NCBI GenBank assembly: GCA_002449845.1
Contig: DJXW01000034.1
Coordinates: 135,431-199,430, forward strand
Length of the DNA: 64,000 nucleotides
Reading direction: 5' to 3'
DNA from: Prevotella sp. UBA6994
GTDB taxonomy: Bacteria; Bacteroidota; Bacteroidia; Bacteroidales; Bacteroidaceae
Below, in pieces: positions 1-7,758 of this stretch. The position numbers were made by a program, and so were the translations under genes. A model generated the notes under the pieces. It was not told where the DNA came from. It made no database searches and worked only from the letters and a program-made list of their open reading frames with translations. Within the stretch, counting starts at the first letter, position 1. Every line of letters begins with the position of its first letter.

Positions 1-68
1 TTGAGGATTGAAGATTGAAGATTGTGTTTGTGGTCGGTATCGATTGATAATCATGCAAGTACGGAGAG

Positions 69-339
69 ATGCCGTAGGCATCAGATGTCAGTAGCCAGCC
101 ATACAGGTCTGCTGTTAGGTAGACCGAAATGGCTGGTAAAAAGGTTGGGATGAGAAAAAGCCTGCCGTAGGTAGGCGATAAGGTTCTTCGTGTCCCCTAC
201 CTACGGCAGGGTATTCCGTTTGCTGCATCCTCTATCTTGCCATTTACATTCCCTCGCTATCGCGAACAGTGACCGTTGGTTCGCCATGCCTATCGGCACG
301 GCTGTATGGCTGGCTACTAACATCTAATGCCTACGGCAT
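69..339. repeat. Element with 38-bp terminal inverted repeats (MITE-like)
   Basis: The stretch 69-106 is the reverse complement of 302-339 at 36 of 38 positions. Inside lies a second, perfect 15-bp inverted repeat (161-175 with 196-210, sequence CCTGCCGTAGGTAGG and its complement). No credible gene lies between the arms, and no transposase was seen. The arrangement fits a miniature inverted-repeat element or a structured intergenic repeat. A degraded relative of the arm (GGCTGGCTAC followed by a GACATC motif) appears near 33013. Class and mobility are inferred. Confidence 0.7.
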
Positions 340-424
340 TTGCTCTAATCCTCTAACTTCTAAGTCTAAGGATTTAAGGATGAAAGGATTTATATTGGTG
401 TAAACAAAGAATATCCTTAAATCC

Positions 425-495
425 TTAGACCATTAACTATCAATTATGAATTGTGAATTATCAATTTTCAATTTTCAATTTTCAATCTTCAATTT
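425..495. repeat. AT-rich short tandem tract built from CAATTTT/TCAAT units
   Basis: Short units of the type TCAATTTTCAATTTTCAAT are repeated head to tail. A similar ATTGACAATTCATA tract occurs at about 32960-33012. Both tracts lie next to inverted-repeat material, suggesting a shared class of intergenic filler. The rest of 1-598 shows no gene. Confidence 0.55.
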
Positions 496-525
496 CCCAT
501 TCGTTAACCATGCAAGGAACCATCG

Positions 526-586
526 GTCACTATGCAAGAAACCGATGGTTCCATATATGGTGACCATCGGTTTCTTGCATAGTGAC
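526..586. repeat. Perfect 24-bp inverted repeat (large hairpin)
   Basis: Positions 526-549 are the exact reverse complement of 563-586, separated by a 13-nt loop that itself contains CCATATATGG. A competing 12-bp pairing exists between 516-527 and 541-552 (GGAACCATCGGT with its complement), so two alternative folds share one arm. It begins 12 nt past the stop of the dockerin gene on the minus strand, so it could act as a transcription end or RNA-stabilising hairpin. There is no convincing T tract beside it. Confidence 0.75.
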
Positions 587-598
587 TCAAGTTGGAAT

Positions 599-916
599 TT
601 AGTCTTGAATGTCTGGAGGAATGATACTGCCGCTTCCAGGACCGTCTCCACCCTCATCGTCCTCATCAATGCCTGTGAGAATGATGTTTACCAACTTTAT
701 CACATCAGAAATGTCTATTTTCCCATCTTTGTTCTTGTCAGCTTGTGCTACATAGAATCCTTCTGGTGTTTTTCCCAAGATGTAATCTACGAGCATCACC
801 ACATCACTAATATCAATCTTTTCATCGTGATTGACATCCCCTTGCTTGTAACTTGCGGCACTTACTGATAATGACAGACAAGTTGCCACGAGCAATAATA
901 ATAGTTTTTTTCTCAT
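599..916 (-). CDS. Free-standing secreted type I dockerin protein
   Basis: A 105-residue protein. Residues 1-20 form a clear signal peptide (MRKKLLLLL... ending VSA-AS). The mature part is almost entirely two EF-hand-like dockerin repeats: GDVNHDEKIDISDVVMLVDY at about 26-45 and ADKNKDGKIDISDVIKLVN at about 58-76, each with the D-x-N-x-D-x-x-x-D calcium loop. A short acidic, Gly/Pro-rich tail follows. Dockerins normally sit at the end of large enzymes and bind cohesins. Here no catalytic module is attached, and no cohesin is seen in the window. It lies 79 bp downstream of the GH97 gene on the same strand, but a -7-like element sits between them, so it probably has its own promoter. The role is unknown; calcium-dependent surface attachment is a guess. 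Confidence 0.8.
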   Translation of the reverse strand: MRKKLLLLLVATCLSLSVSAASYKQGDVNHDEKIDISDVVMLVDYILGKTPEGFYVAQADKNKDGKIDISDVIKLVNIILTGIDEDDEGGDGPGSGSIIPPDIQD

Positions 917-946
917 GATTTGAAATTGTCATTCTGAATCTCGTTG

Positions 947-954
947 CAAAGGTA
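947..954 (-). promoter_or_regulatory. -7 element (TACCTTTG) for the dockerin gene
   Basis: CAAAGGTA on the plus strand reads TACCTTTG on the minus strand, matching the Bacteroidetes TAnnTTTG consensus, about 30 bp upstream of the dockerin start. No clear -33 TTTG was found. Confidence 0.5.
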
Positions 955-995
955 TGGAAAAAAAATGATATATCATTGATTATTAGATAATTTAA

Positions 996-2942
996 CTATT
1001 CTGTCACTACTAATCCACCATTGGTGGGGATGGTAACGGTCAACTGTTGCCCTTTTTTCTTTAATTTCTGTTGCTTGACGTTTCCAACGAGTTGTGGGGT
1101 ATCGCTATAGACCGTCACGGATGGTTGGGAGAACATGGGGAGAGACAGTGTTTTCTTGAGCGGCTCCTTGTCGGCGTTTATGCCGACCACATACCATTTA
1201 CTTCCACTCCTGCGAGCCATAATGATATATTTACCAGGATAGCCATCGATAAAACGTGTCTCATCCCATACGGTGGGAACTGTCTTCATGAAGTCTATTG
1301 CCCATGAGGGCGCATCGTCCATGTTGTTGGGAGCAAGGGCGAAATGTTGGACACTGCTCTGAAACAAGACAGCAGTGGCAAGGGCAAACACGTCACTGGT
1401 CATCCTGCGAGTACCTCGCTTGTTATCGGCACTATAGAATTTGTTAAGTGTTGAGCCACCAAAATCCATGGAGCCAACCGTATTGCGGATGAACGGGTGG
1501 GTAGCTGCATTTCGTGCTTCCGCATCGCACGCTCCTTGTCCGAAGTGAAGATTCTCACTGGCAAGCACAGCCTCTGATGCAACGTAATTAGGATACATTC
1601 GCTCCCAACCACGAGGCAGCGTACAACCGTGGAAGATAACCTGCAAGCCATAGTCGTTGGCATCGGTAAGAATATCTTCGTACAGTTGCATCATGGGTTG
1701 CTTGTCACCTCCGAAAAAGTCAACCTTGATACCCAGAATCCCATTCTCTTGCATCCAGCGCATTTCCTCACGCCTTACCTTCGAACGGTCCATCTTGCCA
1801 ATGGGTGTCTGTGGCGCATCGTTCCATGAGCCATTGCTGTTGTACCACAAGAAGATGCCAACGCCTTTCTCTTTGCCATATCGTGCCAGTTCTGCCATTC
1901 GCTCGTATCCTATCTGTCTGTCCCAAAAGGCATCTATCAATACTGAGCGATAGCCCATCGCTGCCGAGAAGTCGATATAACGTTTTTGTTCATCGAAGTT
2001 GCAACTCCCATCCATACCGATAATCCAAGACCATGAGCCTTTTCCGTAGGTATAGTCATACTTGGCTTTGTACTTGGGGTGAACGAGGTCGGTGGCTACG
2101 GTGGTCTCTACGATATTGGCAAGTGTCTCACCCAAGGTGATGGTGCGCCACGGAGTAACGGCGGGCAAACTGACAGCTGGTGTCACGGATCCGATGCCGT
2201 TCATCTCTCCTGCTTGTGGGAATCCAATACGATAATGTGTGGTCTCCTCATTGAGCAGCCTACAACCTACATAGTTGCCATCTGTGCCAGTCTCACTTAT
2301 GAGAATCCATCCGTTTTGTCCGTTCTTGAAAAGGCAAGGGAACGAATATCCCTCTCCCCATCCATTTTTACCCGTAGTGTCGTCTAAGGAATACGATGTT
2401 TCATAACTGGGTGAGGTTCGGGCAAAGCCACCCATTGGTTTTGATTGTGGACAGAGAAACGTGGTGGTGCCTGTGGGAAGGGAGAAACCACTCGCTTCGC
2501 TCTCTACCACAGCCACACGGGTATCTTTTCGTGGATAGATGCGATAACTGAATGCCACGTCACGATTGCTCACGCGGAAGATGATGTCGAGAACATGCCT
2601 ACCGTCTTTCTCGCAAGGGAAGGTGCCTTCAGTGGCTTCATAGTTTACATGACTCTGCTTGATGGTCTTCAAGTCGTATTCGTCTTTCACGGTAACAACT
2701 TTCCCTTCCTTTATCGTCAGTCCTTGCGTGAAATCACCGATGTTGGTCTTTAATCCCAAGGGGGATTCTTCAAGAAACACGATGCCGTTTCGGGTGATTT
2801 GATAAGTAGGCTTGCCTTCGTTGTCGTTTAAGACTACGGCCATCTTACCGTCGGGACTTACCAGTTGTTGTGTGGCAGCCCCAACGGTAGATGAACCTAA
2901 GAGAACAAATAGCATGGATAAGCAGAATGAAAATCTTTTCAT
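996..2942 (-). CDS. Glycoside hydrolase family 97 (alpha-glycosidase)
   Basis: A 648-residue secreted enzyme with a signal peptide at residues 1-22 (ending GAA). Its length and order fit GH97: an N-terminal super-sandwich, then a TIM barrel starting near WSWIIGMDG, and a small C-terminal beta domain. The barrel contains GIKVDFFGGD, where the Asp matches the nucleophile of retaining GH97 alpha-galactosidases, and SEAVLASEN with candidate acid/base Glu residues. This suggests the retaining branch rather than the inverting SusB-type alpha-glucosidases. That assignment is from motif memory and not proven. It starts 8 bp after the stop of the GH5-GH43 gene, so the two are probably one transcript. 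A role in trimming alpha-linked side chains from hemicellulose or pectin oligosaccharides would fit the neighbour. Confidence 0.9.
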   Translation of the reverse strand: MKRFSFCLSMLFVLLGSSTVGAATQQLVSPDGKMAVVLNDNEGKPTYQITRNGIVFLEESPLGLKTNIGDFTQGLTIKEGKVVTVKDEYDLKTIKQSHVNYEATEGTFPCEKDGRHVLDIIFRVSNRDVAFSYRIYPRKDTRVAVVESEASGFSLPTGTTTFLCPQSKPMGGFARTSPSYETSYSLDDTTGKNGWGEGYSFPCLFKNGQNGWILISETGTDGNYVGCRLLNEETTHYRIGFPQAGEMNGIGSVTPAVSLPAVTPWRTITLGETLANIVETTVATDLVHPKYKAKYDYTYGKGSWSWIIGMDGSCNFDEQKRYIDFSAAMGYRSVLIDAFWDRQIGYERMAELARYGKEKGVGIFLWYNSNGSWNDAPQTPIGKMDRSKVRREEMRWMQENGILGIKVDFFGGDKQPMMQLYEDILTDANDYGLQVIFHGCTLPRGWERMYPNYVASEAVLASENLHFGQGACDAEARNAATHPFIRNTVGSMDFGGSTLNKFYSADNKRGTRRMTSDVFALATAVLFQSSVQHFALAPNNMDDAPSWAIDFMKTVPTVWDETRFIDGYPGKYIIMARRSGSKWYVVGINADKEPLKKTLSLPMFSQPSVTVYSDTPQLVGNVKQQKLKKKGQQLTVTIPTNGGLVVTE

Positions 2943-2950
2943 AATATGGA

Positions 2951-5900
2951 TTATTGTTTGATGATTATTTTCTTGCCATTTACAATGTAAATACCCGATG
3001 ACAGCCCCTTTGTGGCTTCTTCCTTATACACTTGATGGCGTATGAGTTGTCCTGAGAGCGAGTAAACGTTTACTCGTTGCGTTTGATTCTCTACGACTCC
3101 TGCAATGTCGGCTGGTACCTGAGGAGAATAATCCGCATTGTTTGTCAGATACATCTGGTCAACCACAATCGTGCCATTGCCATTAGCCCAGAAATCTACG
3201 ATGTGGATGTTTTTCGTATCGAGGGCTTGTCCTTTCTTGTTGCCAGACGTGTATTTTGCTGTTTGCAGATTGATGACGATTTGTTTCTTCGTACCGAAAG
3301 CGGGCGATTCGCAACAATCGCTCCAGATGCTGTTGGCGGTGAAGATATTGAGATGGGCGTCACAGTTTTGTATCTGTTTCAGTTTGACTACCAAATATTT
3401 GTATGCAGACATGTCTGCACCGTTAGGATATTCCCATCCCATCTGTCCCCATTGTCCTGGTCGGAAGGTACGGGTCTTCTCATTATATGTGCCTTGTGCA
3501 AAGAGCGAGGTGTTGATATGCTGCGCACCAAAGGGGAAGAATGTAGAACGTACCGTGAACGTGGATTTCAGTTCGTGTCCTAACGGATCCGTGTAAAGAG
3601 CCGTGACGTTGGCTGTTCCTTCGGCGAGTCCACGCAGCTTACCGCTTTGTATTTCCACTACCTCATTGTTGTCTATTTGGTATTTCGTCTGTGCAGCAAC
3701 GTTTTCGGAATGTCCGTCACGGTAATTGGCGATAATCTGCAACATGGAAGTATTGCCAATCATAATCTCAGCATCCTCATTGGACAAAGTTAACGATTCT
3801 GCCGTTAACATCTCCTCGCTGTAACCCTTGAAGGTTTCGGGATAGAACAAAGCCTCGTCAAATGAATCCTCTGTGCTAAACCAGTCAAAGTCTGCATAAC
3901 CCAAGGTTGAGACATTGGTGGAAAGTTGGTTGTAACAGAACAGGCCAAAGCGTGCTCCTACGAATACGGTGAGGTTGAACCCTAATTTTGTCTTGTCACC
4001 AATGGGGGTGAAAGTAACGTTATCAGTAGAGTAATAGAACTGAGTCTCACTGGTACCGTATGTAATGGTAGCACGCAAATAGATGACACTGTCTATGTCG
4101 ATTGGTTGCACTTGTTCCGTAGGAGTGAAGTTGCTGTTAGTACGCAAGGTGTCCTGTCGCCAAACCAATTGTTTCTTACCGTCTTTCACTTCCACCGCCA
4201 AATAAGCGTATGGATCTTGGAAGATGCTGATGCCTGCACGGTCGCCCTCTTGCAGATGGGACACATCCATGCGAATGGTTCCCGTGGATGGTGTGGACGA
4301 CTTGCCATGGAAGGCGAAGATGCGTTGCGTAAGCATGTTGCGTGCTTGTGTGAGACGGGTTGCTGGTGTGGATTTCAGACGTAACCATCCTGCACGCTCA
4401 AACAATGACCATGCACCATCATCGGGATTGTGGTTCCATTGCCATTGTTTTCCGATGGGATAGGTACGGAAGTTGTCGTTGGTTGGCAATGGCGTGATGG
4501 GACTATACGTGCCTGTCTTGGGCTTGGCGTATGTAGAGTAGGGAACACCCTTATTGCCCACCACAGGCCATTCCATTTGCCAAGCTACGGGTTGAAGGTT
4601 GGGCATTCGTCCCAATGCACCTAAGTCTTCTTGCAAGATGGTCCACCATTCTCCAGTGGCAGTCTCTATCAATGCCCCTTGGTGTACGGTGTTCGGCTTG
4701 TTGCTGATGTACTTTTCTACCAACATCTTCTCCTCGTATGGACCGAAGATGTTTTTTGAACGGAATACCGTCTGACCAGATGGCCATCCTCCGTATGTGG
4801 CATAGATGTAATAATAGTCGCCACGCTTGTAAAGGTGACATCCCTCCAAGCCATCCTTGTCGCTGATGACACGCTGTTCGCGAATGAAATTGAAGTCTTC
4901 GTCGAGTTCGCACATTTGTATGTTGCCAATACCACAAGCTACGTACACCTTACCATTATCAAACAGCATCCCAGGGTCGTAGTATATACGAGACAACTTT
5001 TTCATTTCCCACTTTTCCTCTGGGTTGGTAGCGGTGAGCAACCATCCTCCGGTGTCGTTGCCATTGATGAGTAGATAAAACTTCCCATCGTGATATTTCA
5101 TGGAACAAGCCCACATGCCGGCGGCATACGCATTTTGGTTGTTGAGTAGTGAGTATCGGTCGCTGGTGGAGAGTTGGGTGAGAGGTTGTGCACAATATTC
5201 CCAATTTAATAAGTCTTTAGATTTCAGGATGGTTGCGCCTGGGAAATGGTGCATCGTGGTTGACACCATATAATATGTATCATCCACGCGAATCACGTCA
5301 GGGTCGGGGAAGTCGGCAAATATCACGGGATTCTTATAGCGATCCGTGCCTTGGTCGCTTACAGAGATATTTTTGAAGTCGGCATGAGCCCAGTCTTTCT
5401 GATAATAGTCAGCGTACCAGTCCATACAAGCCTTGCCGCAAGCCTCTTCCAATCCTCCGAAGGCAGGTACGGTCTTGCCTTTTTGTAATAAGGTGTCAAC
5501 GTCAATGAGGCAACTGGTTCCAGAAAGGGTCATGGAAATATTTCCGAAATGGTCGAGCATGGCTTTGTAAGCCTTTCCCCATTTAGATGTTGACCCCGTA
5601 GCCCATGTACCATAGTTGGAATCCACCCAGTCACCATGTTCATTATAGTGTCCAGTACCAGGTTTCTTAGGACTCCAATCCACCTCTGTAATGATAATGG
5701 GGTTGGTGTCAACTACCGGCACTTGCTTGTGAAATTGGTTGATTTTATTGGTAGGGCTTGGCGTGTCGTCGCTACATCCGTACCATCCGCAGTAGTCGTG
5801 TACGGCATAACCAATGTTATAACCATCTATTGGATAGAGCGCATAACTGGTATAATTGGCTTGCCATCCCGTACCAGGTGCCCAGATGATTCCCGTGAAG

Positions 5901-6589
5901 CCATTGGCTCGAATCTTGTCAACGATGGGCTGGAAGTAGTCGTGTAACGCCTTGGGGTCTTCTTGGTCATTGGCATTGTGCAAGGTGACAGGTTCGTTGG
6001 CAAGTTCTATGCTGATTTGTCCAGCGTATTTCTTGATGTTGGTATTCTGAGAGAAAATATCCCACACCTTCATTAAGTATTGTTGGTAATAGTCGCCTAC
6101 CTTCAGATTACCGGGGCAGACACCTGGGGGACGAACCACTACGTACATGCCGTGGTTCATTGCCCTTTGTGCCAAAGGAAAATAAAGGTTGGCGAGGTAA
6201 GTCTTCAAGCGAGACTCACTGAATCGTGATATGTCAGCTTCACCACTTTCCTTTCCATCACTTTGCTTGGCAGGGTCGTTGGTCCATGCTGGATCCATGT
6301 GAAGTCTGAATACGTCGCATTTTGCCTCTTCCAATCCCTTGAATAACTTTTCAAAATAGGCAATACATTTTTGTCTGCCGTTATCATCGTAGCTCCATCC
6401 CCATCTACCACTGTTGAACCAAGCGTTAGGGGTGTCCATAACTCCGTGAAGCACTACATGGTTTCCGTGTGAGTCAACCAACCATTTGCCTTCCGTATGC
6501 AATGTGGGCAGTGGTTTTATGCCCTGTGCCTTTATTTGCTGACAACATACGAAAAGTAGTGCAATAATAATCCAAGAATACTTATTCAT
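2951..6589 (-). CDS. Secreted GH5-GH43 two-catalytic-domain hemicellulase with T9SS-like tail
   Basis: About 1212 residues from the chosen start, MNKYSWIIIALLFV..., which begins a signal peptide ending near IKA-QG; the longer upstream start adds nine residues that spoil it. Domains in order: GH5 (about 25-405, with IELANEPVT carrying the acid/base Glu and IIITEVDWSP the nucleophile Glu). Next comes GH43 (about 425-720, five-bladed propeller, FADFPDPDVIRVDDTYYMVS with the catalytic-base Asp). A beta-xylosidase-type ConA-like sandwich follows (about 735-940), then a Big2-like Ig domain (about 955-1035), an uncharacterised beta domain, and a T9SS type-A-like tail (VNVYSLSGQLI...GIYIVNGKKIIIK). 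An endo-acting GH5 joined to an exo-acting GH43 suggests attack on arabinoxylan or a related glucan/xylan; the exact substrate is not resolved. It is probably co-transcribed with the GH97 gene. Confidence 0.92.
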   Translation of the reverse strand: MNKYSWIIIALLFVCCQQIKAQGIKPLPTLHTEGKWLVDSHGNHVVLHGVMDTPNAWFNSGRWGWSYDDNGRQKCIAYFEKLFKGLEEAKCDVFRLHMDPAWTNDPAKQSDGKESGEADISRFSESRLKTYLANLYFPLAQRAMNHGMYVVVRPPGVCPGNLKVGDYYQQYLMKVWDIFSQNTNIKKYAGQISIELANEPVTLHNANDQEDPKALHDYFQPIVDKIRANGFTGIIWAPGTGWQANYTSYALYPIDGYNIGYAVHDYCGWYGCSDDTPSPTNKINQFHKQVPVVDTNPIIITEVDWSPKKPGTGHYNEHGDWVDSNYGTWATGSTSKWGKAYKAMLDHFGNISMTLSGTSCLIDVDTLLQKGKTVPAFGGLEEACGKACMDWYADYYQKDWAHADFKNISVSDQGTDRYKNPVIFADFPDPDVIRVDDTYYMVSTTMHHFPGATILKSKDLLNWEYCAQPLTQLSTSDRYSLLNNQNAYAAGMWACSMKYHDGKFYLLINGNDTGGWLLTATNPEEKWEMKKLSRIYYDPGMLFDNGKVYVACGIGNIQMCELDEDFNFIREQRVISDKDGLEGCHLYKRGDYYYIYATYGGWPSGQTVFRSKNIFGPYEEKMLVEKYISNKPNTVHQGALIETATGEWWTILQEDLGALGRMPNLQPVAWQMEWPVVGNKGVPYSTYAKPKTGTYSPITPLPTNDNFRTYPIGKQWQWNHNPDDGAWSLFERAGWLRLKSTPATRLTQARNMLTQRIFAFHGKSSTPSTGTIRMDVSHLQEGDRAGISIFQDPYAYLAVEVKDGKKQLVWRQDTLRTNSNFTPTEQVQPIDIDSVIYLRATITYGTSETQFYYSTDNVTFTPIGDKTKLGFNLTVFVGARFGLFCYNQLSTNVSTLGYADFDWFSTEDSFDEALFYPETFKGYSEEMLTAESLTLSNEDAEIMIGNTSMLQIIANYRDGHSENVAAQTKYQIDNNEVVEIQSGKLRGLAEGTANVTALYTDPLGHELKSTFTVRSTFFPFGAQHINTSLFAQGTYNEKTRTFRPGQWGQMGWEYPNGADMSAYKYLVVKLKQIQNCDAHLNIFTANSIWSDCCESPAFGTKKQIVINLQTAKYTSGNKKGQALDTKNIHIVDFWANGNGTIVVDQMYLTNNADYSPQVPADIAGVVENQTQRVNVYSLSGQLIRHQVYKEEATKGLSSGIYIVNGKKIIIKQ

Positions 6590-6613
6590 AATAATCAATG
6601 CTTTTAATTGTTG

Positions 6614-6621
6614 CAAAGTTA
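6614..6621 (-). promoter_or_regulatory. -7 element (TAACTTTG) for the GH5-GH43/GH97 unit
   Basis: CAAAGTTA on the plus strand reads TAACTTTG on the minus strand. It lies 25 bp before the chosen GH5-GH43 start, which supports that start over the longer one at 6616 that would overlap it. Confidence 0.6.
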
Positions 6622-6676
6622 CTATAAATCCGTCAATGGCTTTTGGTAATATGTTACAAACATTTTGAGTTTTGTA

Positions 6677-7246
6677 TCAAACAGATTGGCAGATGCTATA
6701 AACATATCTCTGGTCTTCGCTTTCCACGGTGATGATTTGAGAAGGTTGGACCAGAAGGTCTTTGAAATGATTGTTAATTCCCTTGCCGGTCATCTTGGCT
6801 TGGGCTTCTTTCATGGTCCACAATCGGGTAAAGGCTATGTCGGGACGGGGAGCACTCAGTATCTGTTGCAATTCTGTTTCGTTCATCGAATATCGAGCCA
6901 GGCTTTCCTTGTATTCACGTACCGATTCAACATCAACGCCAATGGGGCGATTGCTTACTGCGCAGATAACGGCTTCCTTGCAATGACTGAGGTTGAAATG
7001 GATATCTGGATGACCGATGATGAACGGCTTGCCGTGTTCACCATATTCAAAAATGGGTTTGTCGGTTATTCCATATACCTTTTGCAATGCCTCGCGCAAG
7101 AGCAGGTATGCGGCAACACTGGTACGACGACCTAAGTCGTGCTTAAATTTAAGTGCTTGCTCATGACGTTGTTCTGACAGTAACGGTAGGGCTGACTCCC
7201 AATCAAGGTCGTAGATATGGTCATTAATAAATAGGTGATATGCCAT
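6677..7246 (-). CDS. 4'-phosphopantetheinyl transferase, Sfp type
   Basis: A 189-residue cytoplasmic enzyme from the start MAYHLFINDH; the longer frame adds 15 unlikely residues. It transfers 4'-phosphopantetheine from CoA to the serine of carrier domains. Visible motifs are FNLSHCKEAV, PIGVDVESV with the Mg-binding Asp/Glu, and LWTMKEAQAKMTGKG, together the Sfp/AcpT signature (G-x-D-x-E ... W-x-x-K-E-A). The short length is at the compact end of the family. It is the only PPTase seen here and a plausible activator of the NRPS carrier domains 7 kb away. That link is inference, since such enzymes may also serve other carrier proteins. It is preceded by its own -7-like element. Confidence 0.88.
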   Translation of the reverse strand: MAYHLFINDHIYDLDWESALPLLSEQRHEQALKFKHDLGRRTSVAAYLLLREALQKVYGITDKPIFEYGEHGKPFIIGHPDIHFNLSHCKEAVICAVSNRPIGVDVESVREYKESLARYSMNETELQQILSAPRPDIAFTRLWTMKEAQAKMTGKGINNHFKDLLVQPSQIITVESEDQRYVYSICQSV

Positions 7247-7264
7247 CTTACTTGTTGTTTGTTG

Positions 7265-7272
7265 CAAAATTA
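7265..7272 (-). promoter_or_regulatory. -7 element (TAATTTTG) for the PPTase gene
   Basis: CAAAATTA on the plus strand reads TAATTTTG on the minus strand, 19 bp upstream of the chosen start. The -33 box is unclear. Confidence 0.5.
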
Positions 7273-7326
7273 TACAAAATAATTTAGACACGTCATCTGT
7301 TGGGTGAAGAATTTACATTTTATCTT

Positions 7327-7609
7327 AATTTTGGCAATGATATAGCTGTTGGCATAGTCAGTGCCAAGGCACGATAGATGACAGGCAGGCGGTGAAGTCC
7401 GAAGGGCGTAACCCCTGCTAATAAGAGTTTATTATGTATAAAGAGTGCTGAAGGCACGACAGAACAGCTAAGCTCAATCATTTCTGTCACCCCCTTTGGG
7501 GTTTGATTTGAAACGCTATCATTGAAGGGGTTTCGTTCCGCTTCACCCCTCCCAGTGTTCTTTTGTCCCTTCGGGACTTATGCCAACTGCTATATTATTG
7601 CCTTAATTT
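7327..7609. repeat. Intergenic element with imperfect ~33-bp inverted ends
   Basis: The left end (about 7327-7359, containing GCTGTTGGCATAGTC) is an imperfect reverse complement of the right end (about 7575-7609, containing GACTTATGCCAACTGC), with outer ATTGCC/GGCAAT matches. Further pairings lie inside (AGTCCGAAGGG near 7389 with CCCTTCGGGACT near 7567). No reading frame in it looks like a gene. It fills most of the 512-bp gap between the PPTase and susC genes and resembles a decayed non-autonomous element. Confidence 0.55.
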
Positions 7610-7714
7610 TTTTATTTGTAACAATTAGGAATGATTTCATGCTCTTTTCTGGAGAAGTTAACATTTGGTGAGGTTTTCGTAACATACGATAAAATAGAAT
7701 GGTAGGGAAAAATT

Positions 7715-7722
7715 TAAATTTG
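7715..7722 (+). promoter_or_regulatory. -7 element (TAAATTTG) for susC/susD
   Basis: TAAATTTG matches TAnnTTTG and lies 36 bp upstream of the SusC start. It is the best promoter candidate for the two-gene unit. Confidence 0.55.
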
Positions 7723-7758
7723 CACCAAAAATCGATTTAACTGTTTAAATATATTGAT

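Noticed and set aside
475..669. 64-residue minus-strand frame through the palindrome
   Set aside because: It is the other strand of repeat DNA and the dockerin 3' end in another frame; its sequence is repeat-derived.
446..868. 140-residue plus-strand open frame opposite the dockerin gene
   Set aside because: It begins in the CAATTTT tandem tract, crosses the palindrome and has no family resemblance. The minus-strand dockerin protein explains the region.
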